DNA of 64,000 nucleotides, taken from the NCBI GenBank assembly GCA_016713445.1, contig JADJPB010000014.1:131340-195339 (forward strand), given 5' to 3'. The notes beneath the pieces are model-generated. The model saw only the letters and a list, made by a program, of their open reading frames with translations. It was not told where the DNA came from and did no database searches. Each line of letters starts with the position of its first letter. Position 1 is the first letter of the stretch. Shown piece by piece: positions 37,262 through 47,584 of the stretch. This DNA comes from Bacteroidota bacterium (GTDB lineage: Bacteria > Bacteroidota > Bacteroidia > AKYH767-A > OLB10). Made by a program: the position numbers and the translations under genes.

Positions 37262-38545
37262 ATGAAAAAGATATTCATAATCCTATTGTTGATTTCTCAA
37301 GCGGTGATGGCTCAACGTCCAACACCAGCGATTGTAAATAAGCAACGCATATTATTATTAGGTGCAACAGCGCATATTGGAAATGGTCAAGTTATTCCCA
37401 TGAGTGCAATTGGAATTACGGGAGGGAAACTAAGTTTCGTGATGGATGCCAAGGGTTATAAACCTGATCCAAAAGCCTTCGATACTATTATCTACGTTCA
37501 TGACAAACACGCTTATCCCGGTTTCATCGCCTTAAATTCAATTTTAGGATTAAGCGATCTAGAAGCAGTACGTGCTACTAATGATTACCGAGAAAGTGGA
37601 AGTATCAATCCAAGTGCGCGAACACTGATTGCATACAATTCCGATTCTAGAGTGATTCCTACAGTATGTGACAATGGTATATTGATGGCGCAAGTGTCAC
37701 AACAAGGCGGATTACTTTCAGGAAGTTCATCGGTAGTGCAATTGGATGCATGGAATTGGGAAGATGCGACTGTCAAAGCCGATGATGGTATTTGGGTGAA
37801 TTGGCCATCGATGCGTCAACAGCGATTGGCTACACCAGATGCGGAAGCGGAGCAAAAAGCAAAGAATGAAAAAGCGATGCAAAGTTTGTACAAACAATTC
37901 GACGATGCGGCGGGGTATGCTAAATCAAATCCATCTGTAAAAAATAGAAGCTTAGAAGCCATGAAAGGATTATTTGATGGCAGCATGAATTTATATGTGC
38001 GATGTGAATTTGCAAGAGAAATTATTGAAGCCATCAACTTTGGCGATAAATACAAATTAAAAGTAGTGATTGTAGGAGGTAACGATAGTTGGAGAGTGGT
38101 AGATCTTTTGAAAGAGAAAAATATTCCTGTTATTATAACACGCACCCATGCACTTCCTTATCGTGAGGATGATGATGTTGATATGTCTTATAAGCTGCCT
38201 GCGATTTTATTTAAAGCAGGAATAAAAGTTAGTATCACCGATGAAGGATTTTGGCAACAACGCAATTTAGGGTTTCAAGCGGGAATAGTTGCAGGCTATG
38301 GTTTAACAAAAGAAGAAGCCTTGCAATGCATCACCTTATCATCTGCACAAATCTTAGGCATCGACAAAACTTGCGGGTCCTTAGAAGATGAAAAAGACGC
38401 TACTTTATTTATTTCATCGGGAGATGCATTAGACATGACGGGAAATAAAGTGGAAATAGCGTTTATACAAGGTAGAATGATTGATTTGGATAATTACCAA
38501 AAAGAGTTGTATCGTCGATACAAAGAAAAGTACTCAACCAAATGA
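37262..38545 (+). CDS. Exported amidohydrolase-like partner, metal site apparently degenerate
   Basis: 427 residues, intact. Signal peptide (KKIFIILLLISQAVMAQ). The fold matches amidohydrolases (LLLGATAHIGNGQVIP, YGLTKEEALQCITLSSAQIL, GSLEDEKDATLFISSGDALD). Where active members have HxH after the first strand, this has YPGFIALNSILG, so the binuclear metal site looks lost. It resembles the first half of the upstream protein, and the two are co-transcribed with an 11-base gap; it may be a structural partner. Confidence 0.78.
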   Translation: MKKIFIILLLISQAVMAQRPTPAIVNKQRILLLGATAHIGNGQVIPMSAIGITGGKLSFVMDAKGYKPDPKAFDTIIYVHDKHAYPGFIALNSILGLSDLEAVRATNDYRESGSINPSARTLIAYNSDSRVIPTVCDNGILMAQVSQQGGLLSGSSSVVQLDAWNWEDATVKADDGIWVNWPSMRQQRLATPDAEAEQKAKNEKAMQSLYKQFDDAAGYAKSNPSVKNRSLEAMKGLFDGSMNLYVRCEFAREIIEAINFGDKYKLKVVIVGGNDSWRVVDLLKEKNIPVIITRTHALPYREDDDVDMSYKLPAILFKAGIKVSITDEGFWQQRNLGFQAGIVAGYGLTKEEALQCITLSSAQILGIDKTCGSLEDEKDATLFISSGDALDMTGNKVEIAFIQGRMIDLDNYQKELYRRYKEKYSTK

Positions 38546-38558
38546 TGTAATTATAAGA

Positions 38559-38588
38559 AAGGGTAGAAAGTTTCCTACCCTTTTTTTG
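38559..38588 (+). terminator. Rho-independent terminator of the amidohydrolase operon
   Basis: GGGTAG ... CTACCC stem followed by TTTTTTT, about 13 bases after the stop codon at 38545. Confidence 0.82.
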
Positions 38589-38742
38589 TTTTATTATTTA
38601 ATAATTGAATTTTGCACTTCCTGTTTTACTATCAATAAAATCAATTTGAGTTCTAACTCAAATTTTCTAGAAGCTTGCAGCCAGAAGCTTTAGCTTTTGC
38701 GAGACAAGATATCCTCACCTCAATAAACCCATTTCGAACAAA

Positions 38743-39033
38743 TCACTTCGTTGGTTTCAAATATTCTTGCAAAGAAGCAACATATTCCTCAAATGCTTTT
38801 CTTCCATTTTAAGTAACAGAGCAAGTTGTTAATGGATAATTTTCTTTGAAACTTTTCTTTACTTGAATATATTCTGCTTCTGCCAATTTATTAATCTGCA
38901 CACTCAAATTCCCTGCTGTCGCACCTGTTTTCTCGCGGATATAAGTAAAGTCCGCTTCCTTCACATTCATCAGCAATGACATTACCGACAAGCGCAACTG
39001 TTGATGCAATAAAGGATTGAGTTCATTAAACAT
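38743..39033 (-). CDS. Winged-helix transcriptional regulator (HTH_34/MarR-like) with in-frame stop
   Basis: 96 residues if the TAA at 38809-38811 is read through. The wHTH part is clear: LRLSVMSLLMNVKEADFTYI, REKTGATAGNLSVQINKLAE, then EYIQVKKSFKENYPLTTCSVT. After the TAA the same frame continues NGRKAFEEYVASLQEYLKPTK, the usual ending of this family, so the stop is probably an error (AAA to TAA, or paired indels) or a recent nonsense change. It overlaps the start of nothing downstream and its ATG overlaps the end of the upstream membrane gene by eight bases; the two are a typical regulator/membrane-protein pair. Confidence 0.75.
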
Positions 39034-39643
39034 AACTTTCCTTAGATGAATTCGGATTTAATTTAACGGCCTTGTTATATTTATTTCTTAAGATATATCC
39101 AGGAATTATATAACCTAAAAGTACTGCTGTTCCTAATAACACCAATTGCAATTCAAATTCTACAAAGAAGGCTGCAATGGCCAACACCCAATTGATGATA
39201 CCACCTATTCTTAGCGGACGAAAATTAATCACACCACCACTTATGTAAAGCCAGAATCCATAAACCATCATGATTAACGGGTAGGTACTGAGTCCGAGCT
39301 TTGGCATAAATCCTAAAACAATAAATAGGGATACAAGGAACGCAATCAACACATGTTTCATAAACTCATCAATATGGGTTTTTACTTTTTGCGATTTGCC
39401 TTCGCGCAGTCCTTTGATGAAACTAATCACACCGCCGATTGGCATCAGCATCCAAGCAAGGTAAGGTTTTTCATAGCCTACTCCCATCAAAGTGTAATGA
39501 AGAATGCAAGCAGCAAATACAAGCCAACCCCAGAGTAGAAACCAAGATCCATTATCGCGTAAATCTTGTTTAGTGGACTCAATCATTGAACGGATAATGC
39601 GTAAACTTTCTTCGTTACTCATTATTGATTTTTCGTTTTCCAT
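39026..39643 (-). CDS. Five- or six-helix membrane protein, partner of the HTH regulator
   Basis: 205 residues, intact. Soluble N-terminus (SNEESLRIIRSMIESTKQDL) then helices around 35-53, 63-80, 92-112, 120-140, 145-160 and 165-185 (LLWGWLVFAACILHYTLMG, VLIAFLVSLFIVLGF). The N-terminal ESTKQDLRDNGSW fits a family that sits beside PadR- or HTH_34-type regulators in Bacteroidota. Function unknown. The regulator gene overlaps its 3' end. Confidence 0.68.
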   Translation of the reverse strand: MENEKSIMSNEESLRIIRSMIESTKQDLRDNGSWFLLWGWLVFAACILHYTLMGVGYEKPYLAWMLMPIGGVISFIKGLREGKSQKVKTHIDEFMKHVLIAFLVSLFIVLGFMPKLGLSTYPLIMMVYGFWLYISGGVINFRPLRIGGIINWVLAIAAFFVEFELQLVLLGTAVLLGYIIPGYILRNKYNKAVKLNPNSSKESYV

Positions 39644-39698
39644 GATAATGTTTTTTAATTGTTGTTTCGAGGCTTCACGATTAAGCTAGTAATTATAA

Positions 39699-40372
39699 TT
39701 ATTTTTTACTGTCAATTTCAGCCAATAATTTCAGAGCGCGATCTTTTCCCCAAGTTGGCCATGCTGGATCTTCGTGTTTATCGTTTTCGAATTTCTTTAA
39801 AGCAATTTCTAAGTTTGCTTTTGCAACTTTCAATCCACCACCTGCTTCTTCTGGCATATGCATATACGATTCGCCTAACACTAAATATACACGCGGATTT
39901 TCTGCATTCAATTTTTTAGCTTCTGCATAACCTTTCATTACATCAGGTCCTAAAGTCGCACCAAGTGTTGGATTCATGCCAATACGCATACCGTTAATCA
40001 TAGCTCTCAGTAAAACAATTTCTGATTCATTTGGTTGAATGGAATTGGCAGTTTTAATATACTCTTCTGCCTTGTTTAACATCTTCCTTGCTTCTGAAGT
40101 ATCTTTTTTCTCACTAGAAAGTACTGCATTTTGAAAGGCGGCATGGTATTGCGAAATCCAATCGGATTTTGAGGAGGTAGCAACAGTTTCTATACCTTTT
40201 AATAAGGTAGCCTTCGATTCAGGAGTACTTGCAGAATCCATGAAACTGATATAACGCAATAAAAATCGACGTGTTTTTCTGTAGGTACATTGCCGTCCTT
40301 TTGAGCAAAGACACTCTGGTAGGAGCCTGCGATTAACAAGGCTGTAAGGATTGAATAGATTAGATTTTTCAT
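39699..40372 (-). CDS. Exported TPR-like protein, one frameshift
   Basis: About 224 residues. Start ATG 40372 gives signal peptide KNLIYSILTALLIAGSYQS cut after FAQ. At about 40258 a T-run one base short splits the frame; restored, it reads DFLLRYISFMDSASTPES. The mature part is helical with TPR-like pairs: DTSEARKMLNKAEEYIKTAN, NPRVYLVLGESYMHM and KVAKANLEIALKKFENDK. Likely a periplasmic scaffold; no specific role visible. Confidence 0.72.
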
Positions 40373-40730
40373 TATTGTTTATTTGTATGTTGCAAATGTA
40401 AAGTAGTTTATATCATAAACCAATTTATGAATACTAATTAATTCATATTTGTTTGATAATCAACTATAAAAAATTCAAGAAGGAATTGAAAAAATTAAAA
40501 AGAAGACACAAAAAGTCCAGTTAACCATCAAAAGTTCAATAAGAACCTACAGCTGAGGGAACTAATTTACCATTCCAAAAGTTTTAAAGAAACAAATTTG
40601 CCATCCCATCAATAGCAAAGCCTTGGGAAACAAATTCATTAATAAACCCCCAGTCGTACTCAACTCCACAACGATTGCTGAGCGCAGCCATTTGCCAATT
40701 TACCAACTTACCAACTTACCAACTTGCAAT
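40373..40730. repeat. Intergenic region with iterated 'ttaccaac/ttgccaatt' words
   Basis: No ORF. About 40540-40735 repeats short words: aatttaccattcc, aaatttgccatccc, catttgccaatttaccaac, ttaccaacttaccaacttg. It has the same style as repeats at 25.3 kb and 28.3 kb. No palindromic insert seen here. Confidence 0.6.
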
Positions 40731-41683
40731 TTACTTCGCGAACACTTCGTCCACCCAACCTTTACCCCAATTATCCATTTCATCTTGGCTCCATAACTCA
40801 GGATAGAAAATTCTTTTTGAAAACGGGGAGGTAAATATTTCTGCCAGTTCGTTCCGCCTGTAGCGGCTATGTCGGCAGGATTTGCTTGTAGATATTTTGC
40901 AGCGGATCTAAAATGAACCAAAGGCCAATTAATATTTACATTCACATCCAATTGCTTCATTGCAATTCGCAAATCGTCGCGATCTTGATCCGCTTGTGGT
41001 AACGATTTAAATATAGCCCACATGTTTGTGATCTGTAATCGTTGTGCAGTTTCAATGAGTTGCTTCGAATATTTTTCTTCAAATTGTCGAAGTGTTAAGG
41101 TTTTCTTTCCTGTCGACAATTCAGTTGCTCCTGCTTTCCAATATATATGTTCAAACATTTCTTCAAGTGAAGCATCCTTTTTTTCAAAAGACTCACGCAC
41201 ATCTTTATCGACGAGACGAATAAAATCCGTTGCATAAATTTCGATGGTTCGATACTGCGCACTTTGAAATCCGCTCGCCGGCAATAAACTCATTCTGAAT
41301 TTTTGAAATTGCTCGCGTTCCATGCCATCGCCCATGATATCAAATGAACTGGTGAGTACAGCGAAATATCGATTCACGCGCTGAAGTCGAGCCGCCATAA
41401 ACGCAGCATCCGGACCTTTATCTACGATTTGTTGTAACTCATGCAATGCTAATTTAAAATATAGCTCCGTCACTTGATGATACATAATAAACACTTCTTC
41501 ATCCGGAAATTTGGTACGAGGTTGTTGAAGACTTAATAATGTATCGATGTGGATATAATCCCAATAGGTGCATACATCAGCATACAATAATCCATCTAGA
41601 TAAGATAATAGATCTTGCCCCATGGCAGTATATTTCTCCTCTAGGAGTTTTATTCGGTCAATGATCGGTTGTGGTAGACTCAT
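40731..41683 (-). CDS. kynA: Tryptophan 2,3-dioxygenase (frameshift near the end)
   Basis: About 317 residues. Heme enzyme that opens the indole ring of L-tryptophan to N-formylkynurenine, the first step of the kynurenine route. Motifs: YADVCTYWDYIHIDTLLSLQ, EVFIMYHQVTELYFKLALHE (active-site Tyr/His), SGFQSAQYRTIE (substrate Arg), LVHFRSAAKYL (likely heme His) and ATGGTNWQKYLPP. Near 40820 one base is missing: the proper ending RIFYPELWSQDEMDNWGKGW is in the next frame to TAA 40731. The partner kynurenine genes are not in the window. Confidence 0.93.
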
Positions 41684-41784
41684 CCGACAAAAATAGTGAT
41701 TCCGTTAACTGATAAATGTCAAAATCATTAAAAAGAAAGATTAATCAGGGGAAAAAAATATAAATTAATTTTTTGGAATATAAC

Positions 41785-43757
41785 TTACAACTTGTAGTGT
41801 CTGAAAGTGGTTAATTTGTCATTGTAACTCACTCTTAAATATAGCGATTGAGAAGGAAGACATGAAATATCAATCCCAATAGGAATTTTGCAGTTATTTA
41901 GTTCATGCAGAAGCCTACCATCTGATGAAAACAAAGCGATTTTTGCACACCCTATATCTTCATTTGACCAAAGTAATAAAGAATTCCCCCCCGGCTCAAT
42001 AGTTAGCTTCAAGGGGTTTTGATTATCATTCAGAAATCGAACCACAACAGTTTTTGAAAGAGTTGATAAACCATTAAAGTCTACTTGTCGAATCTCGATA
42101 ATAGATGACTCCATGGTTAGGAAATAGATCATTGAACTGATAATCTAATCTATGATTTGAATTGCCATTCCCATCTTCAATGCCTAGGTATTCCCATTCT
42201 AATCCATCATAACTACGTTGAATTTCAAAATAGTCATTTTCTTTCTCTGATAAAGTTGTCCATTTGATAACCCACATAATTGGATTTAGGAATCGCAGCA
42301 ATTGCACCCCATTCAACTGGCAATGGGCTTCCGGCATTAAGTTTAAAAAAGAAACCATTCCCACTGGCTGGTGTGCTGTTTGTAACCGACATAACTCCAG
42401 CACCCATTAATAAATCGATAGTTCCTGTAGTCAATCTGCCCATAAAATAGGCATGTCCAGCAGGTGAAATGGTCATCGCCATAATTTGCTCAAAATTTAC
42501 CGTTCCTTCAGGGTCAAGAAGAGATTCAAAAAAACCATTGTTATCAAGACGTAACACAAATGCATCTTCTAATGTATTGCTTGCTGTTCCTGTTACTACA
42601 CTCGGACCTGGGTCAAAATCAACTGTATTTTTAAAAGCACCTGCAAGAAATATTTTTCCTGATGGATTGACTTCTATTATAGACGGTAACATCGAAAAAC
42701 CACTAAATTGTCGCACCCATGAAAAATTCCCAATAGAGGAGATGTTTAATAAATATCCATCAAGACTTGAGGCAGTAAGGATAGTCGTTCCTGGTCCTGG
42801 ATCAAAATCTATTGTGTTATTAAATCCCCCTATTACTAAAATATCACCACTATTTGAAAAGCAAACATCATTCGGAAAGTCGAATCCCGGACTACCGATG
42901 GAGGACGACCATAAGTAATTACCAAGTGCATTTAACTTCAGAAAAAAAATATCAGAAAAAGCGATAGCAGTTAAAGCATTTACTCCAGCATTTGGATTAA
43001 AGTCTCCTGATCCGCTGAACGAACCTGTAATTATTATATTGCCTGCATTATCAACATCCATTCCTCCGATGTTTTCTGAAGTATTTGTTCCGCAAGAAAC
43101 TGCCCATAAAAAATTACCAGCTGCATCTAGTTTGAAAACGCATACGTCGGCTCCACCTACTGAGGTAAGCGACGTAATTCCTGGCCCTGGATCAAAATCA
43201 ACGCTTAAACCAAAAGTGCCGCAACAATAAACATTTCCGAGTGCATCACTACCAACAGATATACTTTCTTCACTAGATGTAGATCCTATAGACTTCGCCC
43301 AAATTAAACTGCCTGCAGGTGAAAATTTCGCAACTACAAAATCATTACCACCAGTTGATACTAGATTAAATACTCCAGGACCTGGGTCAAAATCAACAGT
43401 GCCACCGAAGTGCCCAAATGCATAAATATTTCCAGTTGCATCAAAGGAAAGAGAATTGAATACTTCCCAGCTTCCTCCCGTAAAAGTAATGACCCATAAA
43501 AAATTCCCAGATGGATCCAGCTTTTGAATAAAGGCATCCGTAAATCCACTCGCAGTAAAACTACTTATGCCTGCGGTAGGGTCTAAATCTACAGTACCCA
43601 CATACCGTCCGGTATTGTACACATTCCCTGCTGCATCGGCTAAATTATCTTGCGGAAAGAAATCACTGCTCCCTGGGCAGATTGTTGCCCATTCAAGGGT
43701 ATACGAACTTGCAGAAAATGATAATAAAACCAGTCCAAAGAACAAAAAGGGTAACAT
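41785..43757 (-). CDS. T9SS beta-propeller surface protein with SBBP-type repeats, two frameshifts
   Basis: About 655 residues. Signal peptide at the start (LPFLFFGLVLLSFSASSYT). About eight repeats of roughly 48 residues follow, each with D.xGNxYxxG and VDFDPGPG-type words, the SBBP/propeller pattern; the Asp/Gly-rich loops may bind calcium. After about residue 480 a fibronectin-like segment (WTTLSEKENDYFEIQRSYDG) and a short C-terminal domain (ISCLPSQSLYLRVSYNDKL) match type IX cargo endings. Frame changes lie near 42280 and 42110. Probably displayed or released at the cell surface; no enzyme motif. Confidence 0.78.
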
Positions 43758-43848
43758 ATTTAATCATGATACAAAAAACGGGATTGTTCTAGAGTAGTCA
43801 ATAACTCATATGTAGTAAAAGCAAAATGTAATAAGCGCAAAAAAGGGG

Positions 43849-43875
43849 CTGCATTTTTGATGCAACCCCTAAAGC
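43849..43875 (-). terminator. Terminator of the zinc-metallopeptidase gene
   Basis: Minus strand AGGGGTTGCATC-AAAA-ATGCAGCCCCTTTTTT: stem of about 10 pairs then a T-run, 23 bases after the stop codon. Confidence 0.82.
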
Positions 43876-43897
43876 ATGTGATTATTATTAAATCTGA

Positions 43898-44578
43898 TTA
43901 ATCTCTTCTTCCCATATAAATCATGACATAATACATCAACGTTGCCAATGCTGCCAATGCGGCTACTACATAGGTCATCGCAGCCCACCACAATGCATCT
44001 TTCGATTGAACGTGTTCTTGAGAAGTAGTAACATTGGAACTTTCTAACCAAACTAATGCTCTCTTGCTGGCGTCAAATTCAACTGGAAGCGTTACAAAAC
44101 TAAATGCCGTGGTTGCAGCAAATAGTGTGATGCCTAACAATAATAAACTTGGGAAGGTATTTACCATTACGATTCCAGCAAGTAACACCCAATGCACCCA
44201 TTTGGAAGCAAAGCTAACCATCGGTACTAAAGCGGAACGTAATTGTAACATGCTATATGCACGTGCATGTTGTACAGCATGACCACATTCATGGGCAGAA
44301 ACGGCAGCCGCAGCAGCGTTTCTTCCATAATATACATCGTGACTTAAGTTTACTGTTTTATCGAGTGGATTGTAGTGATCGGTTAATCTTCCCTCTACAG
44401 AAATAACTTTTACCTCGTGAATATTGTGATCACGTAACATTTTCTCGGCAATTTGTTGTCCACTTAACCCCGAACTAATTGGTGTTTGTGAGTACTTTTC
44501 GAATTTGCTTTTTAATTGTCGGCTCACTAACCAACCAATTATCATAAATGCAATCGAAATTAAATAAATCCCCATCAT
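43898..44578 (-). CDS. YugP-like zinc metallopeptidase (PF04298)
   Basis: 226 residues, intact. One N-terminal membrane helix, a cytosolic zinc-protease motif AVSAHECGHAVQHA (HExxH), then two or three further helices (LVPMVSFASKWVHWVLLAG, ALWWAAMTYVVAALAAL). The downstream Glu in LPVEFDASKRA is the expected third zinc ligand. A membrane protease conserved in many bacteria, with no well-defined substrate. Confidence 0.9.
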   Translation of the reverse strand: MMGIYLISIAFMIIGWLVSRQLKSKFEKYSQTPISSGLSGQQIAEKMLRDHNIHEVKVISVEGRLTDHYNPLDKTVNLSHDVYYGRNAAAAAVSAHECGHAVQHARAYSMLQLRSALVPMVSFASKWVHWVLLAGIVMVNTFPSLLLLGITLFAATTAFSFVTLPVEFDASKRALVWLESSNVTTSQEHVQSKDALWWAAMTYVVAALAALATLMYYVMIYMGRRD

Positions 44579-44695
44579 GGCTTTTTCAGTTTTTAATTTT
44601 TGTTGTATAGGTAGAAACGATTGTTCCTACTTTTTGTTTTACACTTTCGGACTATCAATTAGAATGCCCATGCAAAGTTAATGTCATTCCGTCAT

Positions 44696-45797
44696 TTATT
44701 CCCAACGGAAAAATTTAACCGCTAAGGCATAAATGAAAATGCCCCATGCTGAAATAACAGCAAGCGGAATTAGGATGTCCCCAACCCCGGCTCCTTCAAA
44801 GGCAACAAGTCGCATAGCATCATTTAAATAGGTGAGAGGCAGTACTTTGCAGATGGGCTGAAGCCATTCTGGAAAATTTTCTATCCCGAAAAAAGTCCCA
44901 GATAAAAGAAATTGAGGTAACGTGACAATGTTCGCTAAAGGGCGGAATGGTGCTCTCACTTTTGGCTATTCCAGATACTACAAAGCCAAATCCCATAAAG
45001 ACAATAAGTCCTAACGCTGACAAAAACAGCATGGTGGCGAAGGTGGCAAATCCGTGAATAAGTGTAAATCCAAAGGCGAAATAACCCACTAAGATTAAAA
45101 AGGCAGCGCCCAAAAGAGCAAATACAAGTCTACTGATGGCTTCTCCCATCACGATAAAAGGTTTGCGAATGGGTGTAGCAAAAAATCTTTTAATCACTAA
45201 GGTTTGCCGTAAATTAAAAAACACGAAGGCTGTTCCGAAAACTCCAGAACTTAAAAGTGAAAAGCCAAGTTGACCAGGTAAAATAAAATCAATGGTTTTA
45301 TATTCTCGAATATGTATTTCTTTTGAACTTAACGCAACCATCGGTTTTTCCATGGCCGCTGCTTGCAGATTGGCTTTATCAACCAGATGTTCTAACATCG
45401 ATCGAATAATGATTCCTTTTTCACGAGAAGCTATGTTCGTAGTGACTTCAACGTTATACGAAATCGTATTGTCTGCTAATCGTTTTTGAATATTGATGAT
45501 AGCATCAATATCTCCTTTCTGTAAGTTGTGGTCTATTTCTTCTTTTGTCAAACCCGGAATTAAATGGAGTCCTTGCATACTCGCGATACTATCAAAAACA
45601 GGATTATGTATATCACTATTCCCATCTAAAGCAACATCTAAGCGAATACCTCCGCCATTGATAAATCCAAAAACTAAAATAAAAATTAACGGAAACAACA
45701 ACGTAAAAACCACTGCCGATGGGCTTCGCATGATCGACCTAAAACTCGCCCGAGCAATTGCCATCATGGCTCTGTATTGTGAATAATTATTTTTCAA
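44696..45797 (-). CDS. ABC-2 type exporter permease, one frameshift
   Basis: About 367 residues. N-terminal helix (SPSAVVFTLLFPLIFILVFGF), a large extracytoplasmic domain (about 45-190), then five helices: LPGQLGFSLLSSGVFGTAFVFF, ISRLVFALLGAAFLILVGYF, and LPQFLLSGTFFGIENFPEW of the ABC-2 family. The frame changes near 44955 (ESTIPPF versus APFRPLANIVTLPQF). Partner of the ATPase at 46068-46833; the pair is a DrrAB/YadGH-type exporter with unknown substrate. Confidence 0.83.
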
Positions 45798-45859
45798 TTT
45801 TTTTGATTGTTTTTACGCAATTAATTATTTTAAATATTATTACTATCCCCGCTTTTGTG

Positions 45860-46065
45860 TGCTTTTAGCTTCTAGCTTCTGGCTTCTGGCTTCTAGCTAG
45901 CTTCTAGCTTCTAGCTTCAAGCTTCTAGCTTCTGGCTATTAGCTTCTAGCTTCTCCGCTCTTCGCTCTCATCTTCATTACGTCCTTCGTACGGCAGCAGG
46001 GCAAGCGCTCTTCTTCAGTTAATCTTCTAATTACAAAATCCAGCAGCTAGAAGCCAGCAGCCAGC
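45860..46065. repeat. Low-complexity 'agcttct' word repeat between permease and ATPase genes
   Basis: From about 45867 to 45955 the heptamer-like word agcttct/ggcttct is iterated a dozen or more times with small changes (tagcttctagcttctggc...), and its complement style (cagctagaagccagcagcc) returns at 46043-46067, right against the ATPase stop. It may form a long imperfect hairpin. Confidence 0.78.
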
Positions 46066-46067
46066 AG

Positions 46068-46833
46068 CTACCCTTCGCGCCATTCATGCCCTGTCAAATG
46101 AATAAACACATCTTCCAAATTCGCTTTCTTCACTTCCTTTTTTCTTTCAAATCCGGTTGCGACTAGTTTATCAATTAATGCATCGGGTGCATCCAGTGCA
46201 ATTATTTTTCCGGCTTCCATCACCGCAACACGATCACAGAGTTGTTCGGCTTCGTCCATGTAGTGTGTAGTGATGACAACCGTCGTTCCGTTATCTCTTA
46301 TTTTCCGAATTAAGTCCCATAAGTTTCTTCTGGCTTGTGGATCTAATCCCGTAGTAGGCTCATCTAAAAAAACAATTTTAGGCTGATTGATTAAAGTAGT
46401 TGCAATGCTAAATCGTTGTTTTTGTCCACCACTCAACTCTTTGAATTTTGCTTTGTGTTTGTCTTCAAGACCTACTTGCTTTAACATTTCCATGGGATCA
46501 ACTTCTGCATTATACAAACCGGCAAACAATTCAATGAGCTCAGTTAAAGTTAAACTGGGATAATAGCCTGCTGCTTGCAACTGCACTCCAATTATTTTTT
46601 TGATTTCATTGGGATGTTGATCGATCGAAAAACCTGCTACTGTAACTTCACCCGAAGTTTTCTCGCGTAATGTTTCAATGATTTCTAATGTGGTGGTCTT
46701 GCCGGCACCGTTTGGACCTAATAGTCCAAAAAATCTCCTTATCATAAACTTCAAAACTAACACCCTTTACGGCTTCAAATTTTTCGTAAGTCTTTTTTAG
46801 GTTCGTAACAGTAATGACAGGAGTGAGGTTCAT
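46068..46833 (-). CDS. ABC exporter ATP-binding protein, one frameshift
   Basis: About 255 residues. From ATG 46833: NLTPVITVTNLKKTYEKFEA, then Walker A GLLGPNGAGKTT, Q-loop VQLQAAG, signature LSGGQKQRFSIA, Walker B IVFLDEPTTGLDP and H-loop ITTHYMDEAE. The frame breaks just before GLLGPNG, at the T/A-run near 46735. The tail (KANLEDVFIHLTGHEW) is the usual ending of DrrA-type subunits that pair with ABC-2 permeases. Confidence 0.88.
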
Positions 46834-46915
46834 TGCCCTCAAAGATAGCTGTATTTTTTTCAAATCAGGAATCAAGAATAGGCTAACCACCCCTTATTAA
46901 AATTAAGCTATGGCT

Positions 46916-47239
46916 TTATCCTTGGCGCAAGAAAGCCCAGCGCCTTCTGATCGATAAGTAATTCAAATCGTCTTCGTGTTGGTAGGCTTCCTTTTCAAAG
47001 GAGATGGATCGGTAAGCAGCATGATGTGTGTAGCCTTTCAATCGAAAGAATAAATATTCAATAAAGTACCAGATGTAAAAAGGCAGGACCAGCAATTCCA
47101 ACTGTTGTGTCAAGTGGATGCGTTCATGGTTTAGAAGTTGTGGTGAATGGGGTAGATCTTTTTTTCTAAGCACGATAAATGGAAATAGTGCCATGCCTGA
47201 AGCTGGTAGTCGCCGCAAAATAATGAGAATTCCGTTCAT
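46916..47239 (-). CDS. Small conserved protein with HERIH motif
   Basis: 107 residues. A short Arg-rich start (IILRRLPASGMALFPFIVLR), then LLNHERIHLTQQLELLVLPF, where HERIH fits an HExxH zinc-protease-like site, a membrane-like helix (FYIWYFIEYLFFRL) and a conserved end YRSISFEKEAYQHEDDLNYL with a possible third ligand Glu. I have seen the same layout in other Bacteroidota without an assigned function. Upstream frames between 47240 and 47351 contain no better start. Confidence 0.6.
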   Translation of the reverse strand: MNGILIILRRLPASGMALFPFIVLRKKDLPHSPQLLNHERIHLTQQLELLVLPFYIWYFIEYLFFRLKGYTHHAAYRSISFEKEAYQHEDDLNYLSIRRRWAFLRQG

Positions 47240-47584
47240 AAATGCCGAGAGTAGTTAATTGGAAAATAATATCGTCAAAGGTATTAGCTTTCATGTGATC
47301 TGGATGAATATTATCGATTAATTGAAAATAGCGGATTGATTTTAACTTCATTTTTTTCTGGGCGATCTACAATGGCTAGTTTGGGAAGAAATCATCCAGG
47401 TTGCTACCATAGGAGGTTGCCCAATTAATTTGTATTTGAGCTGATATATTTTGCAGGTGGAATAGAGTAAGCCATCTGAATGCCACTCGTTTTTTCTTAA
47501 TGATTTTTATTTAAATTGTTAGTGTTTTGCTTTGGTAGAATAACCCTTACAGAGTTTAAAACTATGTAAGGGTTAAGCGCGGTA
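47240..47584. other. Intergenic region
   Basis: About 345 bases. A 61-codon minus frame at 47166-47351 lacks recognisable features and overlaps the HERIH gene, so I do not call it. No tRNA or strong hairpin seen. Confidence 0.45.
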
